Source of the DNA: Cloeon dipterum
Taxonomy: Eukaryota; Arthropoda; Insecta; Ephemeroptera; Baetidae
Direction: 5' to 3'
Assembly (NCBI RefSeq): GCF_949628265.1
Contig: NC_088789.1
Location: 18,593,883-18,657,882 of the forward strand
DNA length: 64,000 nt
Position numbers and translations under genes: made by a program. Positions 27,547-41,710 of the stretch are shown here, one piece after another; positions within the stretch are counted from its first letter, which is position 1, and each line of letters begins with the position of its first letter. The notes under the pieces were generated by a model. That model saw only the letters and a list, made by a program, of their open reading frames with translations, had not been told where the DNA came from and made no database searches.

Positions 27547-30500
27547 TAAAGCCGGCGTCGGTGTCTCCTCAGCATAACATATTATGCGAGCCGAGCTTAG
27601 CAAGCGTGTTTATTGTGCGCCGGCTCACTGTGTCACTCAAAGCAGAGAGCCGGCTCACATATACTCAAATTGGGGTCAGTATATCACTGGGTGTCCTTGA
27701 CAAGGACCAGACGCCCATTCTACTCCTCCGTATCAACAAGATTGTTGTTATGTTGCGAAAAAATCAAGCTGTTTTTGCAAACCGATATTTTCGCACGCGC
27801 CTCTGCCCTGAGAAAAATAAACACGGCCCGGCAGCTCCACTCCTTTTCTGCGTTGGGTTTTTGTGGCGCCGCGGGATCAGGAATAAGGCAGCCTCTCTGT
27901 TCTGCAAAGCTCTTATTATTTTGTTTGTAGAGTGAGGGTAAAGAGCTCTGTATCAAAGCATGGAGTTAGAGAGTCTCCTTGATTTTGCATTCAATGTGTT
28001 AGATTTTGTCTAGGAAGTGTGGAGAGCTTCGCAAATCACGCTAAGGTACGGAAATTTCATACTGATACATCCTAATTGCTATTATTTATAAACCATTGAT
28101 TTCAATAAAATTATCTTACTTTTACAAGGAGAATTATTGAGATCAATTTTATTGATTTTCATTCAGTCAAAGCTGTTCAAACAATATAATTAAAAAATCA
28201 AACTTGAATTCACTAGTTGCCCCTTGGTGTTTGAAGCGCCAGAAGCTCATTTCAATTTACAGATAATACCATTGCGATTTCAGACTCTAACATTCTATAC
28301 TTAAAATAATGGTTTCTTAATTGAAACGTTCGTTGAAACATCAGGGAATTTTTTATTTAAAAAACTATTTCTACATTTCTATATACGCCTATTGGCTGGA
28401 CCAGTTTTCGGTTTGAGCACATCAAAATATATAATTTTAAATATATAAAAATCGCAGCAGAACAGTGCCACAAAATCGTAAGTATAAGGCACCATCTGTT
28501 GGCAGCTTCAATTACAAAGGGCATTAGCAAATTGTTAATTGAAGGCTGTTAAACATTAAATTATATCACACTGATTGTCTATGCTATCAAAACTCAACCA
28601 TTCCATTTAATTTTATTCATGTAATTCTGGTAATTCTACTGTGCAGAAATATTTGTTAAAAGTATAAAGAATGAATGAAGAACGGTTATTGCATTCCCGT
28701 TCAGCGCAGTTCTTCCATTATATAATGTGTGCGTCGTTTTTAAAACTGGGGCAATGGGGTATGTGAAGTGTAGTATAATATTTATTCTTTCGACTTTTGA
28801 CGTTGGTCTGATCTCTTGACATTTGGCTTTCGTCAACTGGAAGAAAATTTCAGTGTCATCCGTCTCGCTGCTAATGAATCGGATGCGCATTTTTGATCGC
28901 AGGCGGATGACATAAGTCACATATATAGTGCGTATAAAATCATGCCACGGAACTGGGTCGCAATGCGTTGATTAATTTAATCTGACTTCGTTTTGTTGAT
29001 TTAAATGAAGACTTATTGTGAGAGGTTGGAAAGAAAAGGCTAAAAACGAGGTTTGCGGTGTTTTACTATGTTCAATACATGGTTTGAAACAATAACAACA
29101 TAAAGTTTTTAATTTAAGTCCAAGTGTATGAAAGGAGAGGATTTAATCCAGTCTCAGCAACAAGATTCAAGAGCGTACATTTTTAACGCAAACTTGACCA
29201 ACTTTTGTGAAAGTTACCGAGGCAGGAAGACTCTATATTCTGCAGTTGCGAAAACGCTAAAAATAAATTTGCGAAGCATCACTTTTGCTCGTAACAATGG
29301 CTGTGCGGGCAGGGCGCATACAAAACAACAAGAGAACAATAAGCGCAATTGCAATGTATTACAATCGGAGCATTAGGTCAGGGGTAGTAATATCAAGTGA
29401 TGGAAAGTTGCTGTGGATGCCATGGCCAGCATAATAATGTCAGGTTGTAAATTGATTGGCACTTAAAGCTTGGCGCTTTTGCATTGCCCAATAGATTGCT
29501 CGCTCGCTCGCCATTAAATACAAGCGGCTTGAGCGCCCAGACACGCATATCTGCATGAATGTGCACATTAAACTGGTATAGGAAAAATATAATACGAGTT
29601 TGGGAGTAGGATCTTTCACTCGCTGGCGGAGGGCCAATTTAAGATTTTTTTGCTAACAGGATGGTACCTTAATTTGTCTCTGTACTCAATGAGTTAATGA
29701 CTTGAATGATGTGCAAAAACAAGAAATGATGGGAATGAACTTGAAATAATTTTGTCAGCTATGCTTATTAAAATCATCGTAAATCATTCCATACGTGTGA
29801 TCTGGGATTTAATAGCGTAAACCATTGACAGAAAAAATATTCCTCTCATTCTGAATGCAGCTATTGAAGTGTCATTTTTTTCTGCGTGCTAAGATAATTA
29901 CATAATTAAATCTCAGAGCGGCACATAATACCATTATATTTTGCGCATTTATTGTATACAGTTCTGCTATTGATTATGAATTTTAAGTGGAAATTTGGCT
30001 TGGTAATGAAAATCTTATGAATAAACCAAGTGAGAAATACGAGACCCGCGCGCATATTCATTTTCACATTTGTAGCGGAAAAAAAGCCACGCAACGTATG
30101 TTGTGTAAGAGATAATTTCCCCTCTCTTTATAGGAGCTATAAATAGATTTTTCATTGAAGAGATCAATCTCGCTGAAAACAGGAACTGTCACTGGAGAAT
30201 ACTAAGGATCTGTGGTTGTTCACCCAGTGTCAAGCACAGGCCGAGGCAATTAGAAGGCCGCTTTTATAAAAATCTCGCATATTCAACTTCCCTTTCCTTA
30301 TCCTCCTTGCGGTGAGTGTATGCGTACGTTTTACCTTGACTCTCGCCACTCGCTAGAGATGCCACTAATGGATCGATTTGCCGGCCGATCAATGAATTTT
30401 TCAAGCGGCCCAGTTTTCGCAGACGAATTCATTCAGTGGATTTTCTTCTTTCAGTTATGTGGTTCAAGGTCTTTCGCAAAATTGCCCGCCTTTCTTGGGT

Positions 30501-30966
30501 GCTCTCGTAATGTGCTAAATAGCGCCTGCTATTATCGCGCGCGCCATTCGTGCCGCCGCAGGCGTTTGCCGTCATTTAATTTGCATTCAGGCAGTGATAC
30601 TATTTTTCTACTAGCCTCATTAACATAAATTTAGCTCATTAATTCACGTCATTCATAGAAAACAGCGTGTGGTTTGCTAACAGGAGAGCAAGAGGCAACA
30701 TAAATTTTTAAAAGTAACGATCGTGCGTCGATTGTGTAAAATCAATTTCGCAAAATACCTTCTTTTGAACTCAACAATTATATATTATAAAACGTTAAAG
30801 TCCCCTATTTTTTTTTGCGTCTCTGGGACTCTGTCAAGTCATCCGTAAAATATTGCAGCTGTGCGTCTGCTCTTTCGTCAGCTGCAAAAATGCTTGCCAA
30901 ATGTCAAAGTGGCAATTCAGACACCTCATAGTCTGTCCTAAATACATGAAAACAAAAAGAATCCAT

Positions 30967-30994
30967 TTGCCTTGCCTGCCTTGCCTGCCTGCCT
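30967..30994. repeat. TGCC/TTGCC short tandem repeat
   Basis: Tandem TTGCC and TGCC units mixed over about 28 bp, directly visible. Confidence 0.85.
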
Positions 30995-33900
30995 GCACGC
31001 ATATGGGACATGCTTACTCCGCATCGAGGGTTTTTCCTTCCATCTTTCGCAGCTATAGCAATGCAGATTTCGTTCTCAAAAACTGAAGGCCGGCGACGAT
31101 TTTTATTGCACAATCACAGGCAGCGAGTGGATTTCACTAAAGTTGCGCATTAATTATCACCAGTTCACTGCGTACCTACTCTTTCGTTGATGGTAATACG
31201 ATGAAACGGATGAAACGAAATTAATTTTGCTCGCAGTCAGTATATTTCTCTGTGCAGCATTGCTATTCTGTGGCATGTAGGTAAAGGTACTGCGGGGCCG
31301 AATCATCCGCTGCAAAGTACGAGAGTTTGGGATATAATTGCTTTTAATCATCTAATTTCATTGATAAACATCAATCCTTTAGTCCATTCCGTGAATAGGA
31401 AATAGAGAAATTTTGTTTTTCCTTAGTTTTCTTGTTTAAAATGAGACCAAATATCATTTGAGCATATTTTTAGGATGATGCAACATTCCACTTTGTTTGC
31501 AGTACTCGAAAATTTCTGGTTTAATTAAATTTCGGCTCAAAATACTAAAAATATCCCTAAGAGCGCTTTGAATTATAAAATATTTATAACAATTTATAAC
31601 ACCACATTGTTGTGTACATTTTTAAAAATGAGAAATCATAATTATGGTTAAAATTATTATCGTTTGATTTAAATATGGAAATTAAATTATTCTAAATTTA
31701 ATGAAGGCTTTACTTAAATTAACCGAGGCAGTCTGGTATCTTCATTGATATCGTAGGAAAATTGCAAACAGGAATGGGAAATGTACCTCAGGAATAGACA
31801 AAAATAATCAAGAGCATCTTGTTCAAGCCGGTTACCCACCACATTTGAAAGTATAATAGATGGAAGCCACTCCCATATTTACAAATGCTGACTATATCAG
31901 AGCCAAATTCTCCGATAATTCCAAATGTGAAGTCTCTATTAAAATATACTCTAATCACGGAAAAGGCAAATATGATTAGAACCCAAATAAAATCTTTAAA
32001 TTCTTTTATTAAAATATATCTTTCTTCCTGTTTCTCAAGAAACAATAGTTTAATATATTTTATAAATTTTGTATCTTTGAATTACTGATTGAACTTAATA
32101 CTGCAATAGAAAATCAATGATGAAAGGTAAATATTTTTTTAATCTATCAAGAGTGTAAAAGATGGGATTAAAAAACTCGGAGACAAAAAATAAAGCGTGA
32201 CAGAAGGTTGAAAAATTTCTTCTCTCACTGAACGGATCTCTTTTCGTTTTTGCAACACTTTTTGCGAAGACACAAGAGCTGCCATTAGCAGCTGAGTAAG
32301 CACCACCTGATACTTCGTCTGGATGGGCTGGAATATATTGTTAAAAATTGTATTCATTTAAAAAAATCACACAACAAGAAAGGAAAATGTTTCTCCACAG
32401 CTGTACACTCGCACTCTCGTCAGTCGTCCCTCGATTGGTTCTCGTGTCTCTGCTATATGTGCTGGCAAAACGTATCATCGAATAATAGATTTTATTATTT
32501 GCGTGCCATTGACACGAGTGCAAGACACATTCAGTCATCACTCGTCGAATCGGGTCACTAGCGCAAAGAAATGGTCGCTCGTGCTATGATAAATTGTGCA
32601 CAGATGAAGCCATGCGCCCACCCTTATTCAGGACAAAGTGCGTGAGTATGACTTTAATTTGCATAACGATTAATAAGCAAGCGAGCGAGAAAGCGCATGC
32701 AGTATAGTTCCAAGTCGCTTCGCTCGGCAACATCAGCGCTCGCGGGACGATTGGATAAATAAATAAATATACCCATGCGCGTGTGAGTCTGCAAAGTGGC
32801 CTTGACACGGTCAAAACGCCATCGGAACGTATGAGTGTGATGGAGCATAATAAAATTAGGTTAAGTCGCGCCGCCGCAGCCGCCGCTGCCGATGAAAGTG
32901 AAATTCCCATGCTTAAGACTTTTTGAGCAGTGTGTCTTAGGCGCGCGCTCGCGAAAACGCTGCTCGCGCTTCACGGCCTTGGAATTGGCGAATGGAAGCA
33001 AATTTTACGAAAATGCGTTTCATCTATAAAGAAAGAGAAAGGGGAGCTGTCCCACGTGTCTGTATTAAATGCTTTTTACTTTGCGCTCGTATTCAAAAGT
33101 TATTTTTTGTCATGTTATACGTGGTGTATAGAATCAATGCTAAATATGAACTTGACCAGGTTACAAATAAGGGATATCTTGAATCTTCAAAAATGTTTAA
33201 ACCACATGATATTCAAATTAGAAGCAAATATAAATTATGGACGTAGATAAAAAAAATTTCCACCCACATTCTTCCAAAAATTTTATGTCACCGAAAATCA
33301 AATAATTGCTGGCTTGCAAGCACAACTGTCTGCAAGAGAAAATTTTCAAATCAATTAAAAAATATTTATGTCAAACCACTTTTCTTTGTGGGAAATGGTA
33401 AGATTACATAAAAATCGGAAACTACCGAGACAAACTCGTTGGTGACCGCGAGAACTTGTATTATAATGTTGCAGAGTCGTTCCTAGATAAATTGTATTTC
33501 TTCGTTGTTTAATACTTTGAAAGGATTAATAATTAATCTTATGAGGGTCGAGTTTATTAGTTTACCGGTTTTTTCCAATGCAAATATGTACACATAGTCA
33601 GGAAAACATAAAGAAAATTTTAAAGATTTACTGCTAAAGTGTCATTACACACACAAAGGCATGACAAACAGCATTACTATTTTGGGAAAAGCATCTCCAT
33701 CTCTAGTTAGTGTCAGCTATTGCTGTTTTTACTTATTAAAAGTATTGCTCGTATGCGTGGTTCATATCACATTTTACTCCTATATGAATGTCTGGAACCG
33801 GGGAAATGGGAGTTTTTTGCAGTAGTTAGTTCTATCTAACTATAGTCCTATAACTATCTCATTATTTAATTCATTTTTATGCATTTTTCCTTTTCCCAAA

Positions 33901-36900
33901 CTTTTTTTGCCTTCTAGAGCTATGGCCGAAGTTTAAAGAAAAAAACATTGCATAAATATGCATAAACCAATTTAAACTTTTATTTCTATTCCAATTGCCT
34001 TTCTGATTTTGTGCAAGACGAATGAAATTCTGTGTTGAGATGCTCGATTTAGTTTGCCTCAAATAAAATATTGCATGATGTATAATAAGAAATAGGAATT
34101 ATTTCCTATATATATGAAATGATTTGAATTAATTTCTTAAAATTGACCAACAAGGCACTGACACTGACCATGTTAATGGTTTCTTGTCATTACTTTTCTT
34201 AAGTGTTTGTTGTATTCCATTTCAACGATTTTAAAGCCCAATCAATTGTTTTCACAGCCGGCGAGTAAAGCTTTGATATATAATACAGTTTTCCTATATT
34301 TGGAATACTGGTTATCAGGTCTGATTGGATTTAATAGCTGCCGTCGAGTGCTATAGCATATAAAGTAGCTTGTTAACTCCACTAACTCAACGCGCAGTCA
34401 ATTCATGCGAGATGGAACATATTAAAGTCATTTATTTGAACTTAATTTTGTTGTTAACATTCCTTGTACTGTAGAAAAGAAGTTGCAGCTATCTTAAGTG
34501 GATAGATTCGGAAAACGACTGGAAATTAGTTTAATTGTTGCCTACAAATAAGCAATTGTTAGTTTCAATAGTTTGTTCTACAATGTGCAATAATGAAAGC
34601 AGGACCGTGCTATGATTTTAATTTTGGCAAATTTTCTCCAAAATTAACAGCACTTTGCTGCATTTTCTTGGTAGATTTCGATTCCTCTTGTCGAGATCAA
34701 GTCTCTTCTACTCTTATCGAGATCTATCAAACGGTGTACGACAGTTTTTTTAGAAACTCCGGGTCGCGATAAAAATAAGATTTTAAGTAGGGAGACCGTC
34801 CTCACCATTTGAAAAGCATATATGCTTACTTTGCTACCGCTTTTCTAAAAAAAAGCATCTTTGGTTAATTTTGGTTATAACTGAATCCTTAAGAGATAGT
34901 TTTCTGGGGCTACATAAGTGCACATAAGTGCAGGCGGGTATTTAAATGTTCCAAGCTGAATGCAAAAAAAATTAAATCTGAACATAACTGTTAATTAGAT
35001 TATAAAATTTAGTATAAAATTTGTGTAATATCTTTAAAATCATCAACTACATCTAATAGTAAAAAATAAATTAAGTCGTGCCGAAAAAATCCTGTTTTAT
35101 TTTTATGTTCCGATGCAATTGGTTTAAATATAAAAATTCTGTTGAGGCCAAACAGAATAGGAGGCTCAATGTCACAATTTTATTTGGAACAGTGTTGCTG
35201 CACATTTTAGGAACGTTGATCAGCTGACCCCCACGAAACCTTTGAAGAAACGCATTTCCGTGTTATGCAGGATGAGGAAACTGGAAGGAAAAGCGACCTT
35301 CGATCCGAAATTCCTGGTGTCGAAATTTCGCACGTCGCTCTCGTCATAACAGTCCATTTGTGCAGCAGCTCACGAAGGCATCGCGACGCGCGCTGCTGCG
35401 GCCAACTGCAGTCAAATTCAAGGCTGCCTTGCAACACACACTTGAAATGTAATTCCTGGTTTCTCTCTTCATCTCAAGAGCTTAAATGATCCGACGTGCC
35501 GTGGACCAGCTCGCGAGCAGAGAGAGTGCATCGTTGCTACCGAATCAGCCGCAGCAGCATCCTTGAACTTACATAACTCTTATCGCGCGCAGTCACAACT
35601 GCCCGCTAATGGATTGCACGCGAGTTATATAAAAGCACAACATACGAATGCTGCGGCTGCATGTGCGACAGAGAAGTGCACGCGGGGTTATTTCCTCCAC
35701 GGACGGACACACGCAGCACCGATTTCCAATGCAAATAGCCGGGCATGATTATTTTTCTGAATTAATTGATTGCGCTCTGTTGCTAAAGATTTTTGACCTG
35801 ATTTCTGAGTGTGCGCGGGGGCACAAAGGATGGACGCAACGCAACACGCGCAAGCAAACGTTCCGCTAAATGAGATTGATTGTAGGAGGATGACATGTGT
35901 GTGCGTGCTCTCGCGTATGACGTATGACACTTGAGCTCTGCTGCCCTTTACCTCGCTGGCGCCTAACCCGCGGACCACACAAAAATGGTCCAGGCTTTTT
36001 TATTTTTTAAATTATTTAAAACGGACGCATGTGACAGATCGCTAACAAATTTCAGTTTTTTTTATGGAAAGATAATATGGAGAGACAGTATATTATCTTG
36101 GAAAAAGAGAATTATCACTCGAGGCGGTTTGTTGCATTCTTTTAATTAAGTGAATGGAACAACAAGAATTCGTGCTCGTAAGCTAAGAGTTATTTAATAA
36201 CTCGACCAGTTCCTGTGTTTACAGTGCGCCCTATTTTATGAGAGAGAGCTTGGATTTAACAAATTATGTTGACAGTAAATAAATAAAACATAAACTGTCT
36301 CGACAATAAAATTCTATTTTACACCAAAATTTATCGTACCTTTTAAGCTCAAGAGTCTGCTAAAGTCTGCTCTATAAACGACTAAATGAAATGAATGAGA
36401 GTCAAATATTTTTGAAGGAGAAGAATATAATTTACTTTCATATTAAAATGTGTAAAAAATGTGTCTGCGATATGCTTCATATATTTTTTATGATAATAAG
36501 TCTTTTAAACTATGAAAAATATCTCAAATTCTCTCTTTTAGGAAATTTAATATAATTTAAATGGCCAGAAATACCTCGATTCAGCCCTTTATAACTTTCT
36601 CTAACTCATTCATTGGTAGCATCCCTAGCGGACTATGATAAAGAAAACGTATGATCTTAAAAATGTAAAGTCATTTTGTTAACGAAATAGCCTTTAACAG
36701 CTTTCTCTGGAAATAATAACACCGGTTATAGTTCATTGGTTTATTGGACAATAACCATTCCGTTTACTTGACTGACTAAAATTTTCTGGCTGTTAAGGAT
36801 TTTTTGTTCCAGAAGAAGCGGTGTAACTAAAAGTGCGAATTTTTAAAATTGCTGCGCACTTTGCGGCTCATAGATTTGCTGACAAAATGTGCTTGGGAGT

Positions 36901-39392
36901 AGATTGCAAAATAATTGCCGGCTTTTTCTTGCCGACGCCGGCATGCATCAATATACCGAGCGACACTCACACTCAAGCTTCTCTTTTTACGCCGATGACG
37001 AATATTAAAATGCAGTGCGATGTGAGGTTCGTGCTGTGCGGCGACGAGCTGGACGTCGCACCGCGCGCTTCCAATGTCAAGATCAGCGCACGCTCGCGTC
37101 TTTGCAGCGAACGCGAAATTTAATATGTTTTTAATTCTATTAAATTACAGAAATGGGTGCTGATGGCGCACATCGGCGTCTTATACAATACACACAAGAG
37201 TGGCTTTTATTTTCGCCTCTCGTTTCCGCTGCCATGCGTTGACCTGCACGATTTTTTCCTGCTGATGAGGCACTGCTCATTTTGAAATCCCGTGCGGAGA
37301 AAAATCGCTTTTCCTTTTAGAGCAAAAGTGTCGCAAAATGAAGCAGCTCGAAATTGCCTCTGCACGCACGCCACAGGTTTTCCGCGCACATGATTAATAA
37401 CTCCTTTGCTGGAAAAACGCGGCAGCTCTTTTCACGGCGTTTAGCAGAAACGTTGCGATTTTTAATTATTCATGTCACAATGCAATCGGCGTGTCGCAAC
37501 TCGACTTCTTGTCATTTTGCCATCGCCACGGAGACGAGCCGCGCCGCGCCGGCCACTGAACGCGTCCCTTTGACTCTCGCGCGCGCAGGTAGTTGCACTT
37601 GGCATAGAGACGCCCGCTCGCATGCCAATTAGCATTCTTATGCATTTGCGCGTTTGCGTATATATTTCTTTTAAAACTAAAGAATGTCATGGATTGGCAA
37701 ATTGTTTTCGCAAACAATAATATTACAGACGCCCAGCGAGTCTACCATTTCACCGAGGTTGTTCAACCCACAGTGCGTACACCTCAAGTTTTTTTATCGG
37801 TGCGAGATAGATAATCAAAATATCATTTAGCAAACGTCAATTTTCGTCGTCGTCAAAGGTTGATGAACTTGACGTGTCTCTAATTCATTGACTCGGCCCA
37901 GACGCACAACATCCTTTTCTGAGAGCTATTCGAAAATTTAATCGGTCATCGACACGAAGAATTGTTGAGGACTCGAGGAAACTAAAATCGCTGAACTTAT
38001 AGTGCACTTTAATGGTTACACACTGAATTTTCCTTGTTTCCTTTATCATCACGTAGTAATTTCTCTTCTTAAACGATTTACTGTAACCATTTATAATATT
38101 AAAAATGAGCATCAGGCATTGGCATTGCCCACACTGAATTGAAACATAAACATACAACACTCTGTATCAGTTTGTTTGAATGCTCCACGAGAAGTTTAAA
38201 AAAACTGCGTCTTAGAAGCAGCATCTGACCAAAAGTTTTCTTTACACGTAGATTTGAATTATATTATTTGTTAGCAGGTTCACAGAAAAACATGAACTGC
38301 TGGTTAAGAAATATGTAAAAATTCAACATGACTAACGCTAAAACTATTTCATTTTGCCAAGTTATTCAATTCTAGTAAAATTATTCTCAATTTACTAGAT
38401 GTCGCCAACAAATGTTGTTATTAATCTTGGTATACTTTTAAAGTTGCAAAATTATTCGATGAAAGATTTATCATAAGGTTTGAAATACACGCACTCATCT
38501 GAGAAGCATTCTAATCAACACTAACTATACGGCGAAAATTTAAAAATCTCCGAACATTTACATGTAAGCGCAAACATTATGGATCCTATTAGTTTTTGCA
38601 AGCAACCTAACTAGAATAACATGTTTCAGGTGGTTAATATTACACTCATCAGTGTCAATCTCCAGACAGAAAAGCGTATCATGCAATTCTTATAATTTCC
38701 CAAATAATGTAGAATGGTGCTGGAATTAATGTGAGAGATTGAAAGGAAAATATGGGCTTTAAGCAAGAACGCTTTTTATATTTTTTGCAAGTTACATAAA
38801 TAATTAGACTTTTTAAGACAATTATCAGAACGCCAACACATACACAAAGTTGCAAATGAAACATTCAAGGCATTACGTTTAAGTAAAATAAAATTGAATT
38901 GTCATCGAGAAAATTAACCAAAACTTGATAATTCGCTTCTGAAAGTCAACTTTGAAAAATACACCTCCATTCTAGCTTTAAAATATCACAAACATCGGCC
39001 ATGTGATGTTGCTGGGGCAAACACGCATGTTGCTTAGCAATAAATAAAACGAGATACGTCAAGCATCCCCGCTGAATGCTATAGGGAGTAGGGGGATTTA
39101 GGGTTCGACGAACCCAAACATTTTGCTCTGGAATAAATTGACTTGCCAAAGATTTGTGCCTGTGTGCCTCCCTGTGAGCATTTTGTGTTCTTGTGTTTTC
39201 AACTTTTTAATGTACGTTATACAGGGTGCATTGACCGTTGAATGAACACAAAACATATGCGACATACGACTAACAAAACATTTTTACGCTTCAAGAGAGG
39301 GACATTTGACCTCTCCAATCACGCAATGTTTAACTTTACAATGACGAAGGAAGAAGGGACGGTCACTTTTGTTAAAAATGCAAGATTTTTTG

Positions 39393-39530
39393 CACTTTTT
39401 ATCCCTGTCCGAGGACCGGGAAGGGCGCGCACTGCACTAGCACGAATGCTGAAACTCGGGTCCCAATAACACCGCGAACGGATAACATGGGCGCGCCAGG
39501 CCGCACAGAGACCCAGCCCACTGAAGGGCC
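39393..39530 (-). repeat. Dispersed repeat, copy B (inverted relative to copy A)
   Basis: Reverse complement of the unit at 23551-23672, about 138 bp, with only a few substitutions over the shared part and an extra 17 bp in the middle (between the GGCGCGC and GGTGTTATTGG segments). The copies lie about 16 kb apart in opposite orientation. High identity amid unrelated flanks implies recent dispersal. The frame crossing it on the plus strand (39242-39469) is probably incidental. Confidence 0.75.
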
Positions 39531-41305
39531 ATTTGTACAAGATATTTTAATTTAGATGAACTGTTACACAAGCAAAACAACATGTTGATAAATTACAAAT
39601 AAAAAACGGATGAACGTATGAGCTCATTCATGAAGTGCGTGAGTGCGATCGTGAACCTGCGCTTATTCAATATCGAGTTTTTGGGGGCAATGCCAGCAGC
39701 CCCGCTTCCAGCCAGCGTGAGTGTTTTTTCAGGGGCGTTAAACCTTGGGTCTAGAGACATGTATGTTTTCGCTCTCCAGTATAGTTTCGGAGAGTTTCTC
39801 AAGTTTAATTTCAAGTGATTTTCAAACAAGCACTACATACACTGTCTGATTAATTGAGTTTGCTTCCTTTCAATTGTTTGTATGCTCGAATATTTTTACT
39901 TTTGACTAGTTACCATCCCTACAGCATTTTGACGCTAGATGAGAAAAAACAAACGGTTCTGGCTGGAAAGACTGCGTTTTCTGTCTTTCGTTGTTGTAAA
40001 TGATTCGTACCCAATTGTGAGCAAAAATGCCTTAGGGGAGAAGAGCAGGTAGAAATTAAACCGCAACATCCCTCAAGTTTTTATTGACAAGCATAAAATT
40101 GTATACAGAGAATCCTTGTTAATAAAAAGAATAATAATTTCTTTTATACCGTTGCACCTTCTAGCAAACCTTGGGGTGGATTTACTTTTAGCCATCTGAA
40201 TTTTAATGCCACTATAAAAAACTGTCAGAACGGCACATCCCCCATGACATTTAGTTTTATTCACACTCGCACCTTCAATAAATGCATACCTTTTTGTGGT
40301 GGGGGTCTTGTTCTTCAACAAACTGCTTTATTCTCGCATTGTGGTGAGCTTCTTGGGGTCTCTAATATATCTAAATAAAAAACCCGAATTCCTTCAAACC
40401 CTTTCCCACGCTTTTATGATCAAAGGGGTGGGAACTGGGGAGAAAAGTGGGAAAATCTTAATTCCAGGGTATTTCGATAATTTTTGTAGAGCAGTGGCGT
40501 CTTTGATCAGGTGTTTTGCAGAATCAAATATCAAGCTCGTCAGTTAATAGCAAAATAGTGGCTTAGACGGGGGTATCAAAAGCAATTTGAATTTTGTTTT
40601 TAAGGCTGAGTATAGATGAAGCATTGAGCTGTACAGCAAACGCTACTTTTGATATATTTTTTTTAAATTTCGCAAAAATTGCATTCTTTGTCAATTCAGC
40701 ATAGCCATGTAAAGGACTCGCTTCGCAATTTATTTGTTATAAATATGGTTTAATTTTGGACAAAAGTTGATCTTTGAAGGAACTGGAATATGATATGTTT
40801 GTACCTTTTGAAAGAATAAAATTATTAAAGAAAGAAATTTTCAACTAAGACATTTCATTAAATTTGAATTTTCGTAACTCCACTCAGAGCTTAGCCATTA
40901 CGTTACGTTTAATTTTTTAGCAGTTCCTGCATGATAGAACAAAACAATCCACATGTGTATGGAGTTGTTATGAGTTCAACCAATGCTTCTCAGAGTGCAT
41001 AATTTCTTGGCTAAAAAATCTGAAAAATTGTTGAAATTTTCTACAGGCTTTTTCTATTTTTTCTTAATTATATGACATTTTTTTAGAAAATTCGGTTCAT
41101 ATAGCCATTATTTCAATTTATAGTTATTTTGTACATCCTTTTATTAGATAAAAAGAAAATTCAGAATTTTTTTATAATCACTAGAAAATCAATTAGAAAA
41201 AATAAAATTATCAACCTAAAAGGCCAAACTTGTGCTAGCCGAGAACATTTTTTTTTAATTTAATACACATTTTCCAAATATGGTTGTAACTTACACCTAA
41301 AGGGA
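39531..41305. other. AT-rich intergenic stretch upstream of the metalloproteinase gene
   Basis: No supported gene. The base composition becomes strongly A/T towards 41300, just before the candidate TATA box. Confidence 0.5.
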
Positions 41306-41312
41306 TATAAAA
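41306..41312 (+). promoter_or_regulatory. Candidate TATA box
   Basis: TATAAAA on the plus strand about 400 bp upstream of the metalloproteinase start codon and about 30 bp before the first GC-richer segment. The placement would suit a transcript start near 41335. In A/T-rich DNA such a match is weak evidence. Confidence 0.3.
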
Positions 41313-41341
41313 TTGGAAAAAAATTGGAAAAAATATTGAAA

Positions 41342-41580
41342 ATGTCACAGAAGGAGCCCTCTCGGTGCTGCACACGGAACTCGCAGCGCCTGGCCGAGGA
41401 GGTGGAGCTAAAACTGCTCAGAATGATTACTAGAGCAAGAGCACTGCAGCTGTTTTTGTTTGGAAAATCGCTGGGATGGAAATTCGCACATCATTTCCAT
41501 TTTAACTAATATTTATTCAGCTGCGAGCTGCCACGACTTCAAACGGCAACCAAACTTATAGACAACACTGTAGCAGGCAG
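41342..41580 (+). other. Candidate 5' leader of the metalloproteinase transcript
   Basis: A GC-richer segment with an ATG-initiated 55-codon frame (41342-41509) that ends before the main gene. It is followed by 41521-41580, which is bounded by a good acceptor (TTATTCAG at its left) and a good donor (GCAG then GTAAAT at 41581). The next acceptor (ACACAG, ending at 41703) lies 8 nt before the main start codon. The pieces fit one or two mostly untranslated 5' exons with an upstream ORF. The frame of 41521-41580 is open into the main protein but has no ATG of its own. Transcription is inferred. Confidence 0.35.
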
Positions 41581-41710
41581 GTAAATTAATGATTTCTTCA
41601 TTTTTAGCGTTGATTTGAAATATAAGGCAAATAATAATATAATTATTATCGAATCTCAATTTTGCTATCGTTAAAAGGTATTAATTTGAATGTTATAACA
41701 CAGATCCGTG

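Larger units (their letters stand above)
23673..39392. other. Long non-coding stretch with GC-richer patches
   Basis: No supported gene. GC-richer patches lie at about 24380-24720, 25300-25600, 27540-27950, 30300-30620, 32580-33060, 35200-35990 and 36830-37640. The open frames in them are short, overlap on both strands and have no domain signature. Simple repeats are listed separately. The alternation of AT-rich spacers with short GC-rich islands is what one sees in regulatory domains or very large introns of insect developmental or neural genes, but that reading is inference. Confidence 0.5.

Noticed and set aside
39101..39115. GGTTCGA resembling a tRNA B box
   Set aside because: It sits in a perfect 15-bp palindrome (GGGTTCGACGAACCC) with no A box or cloverleaf arms around it.
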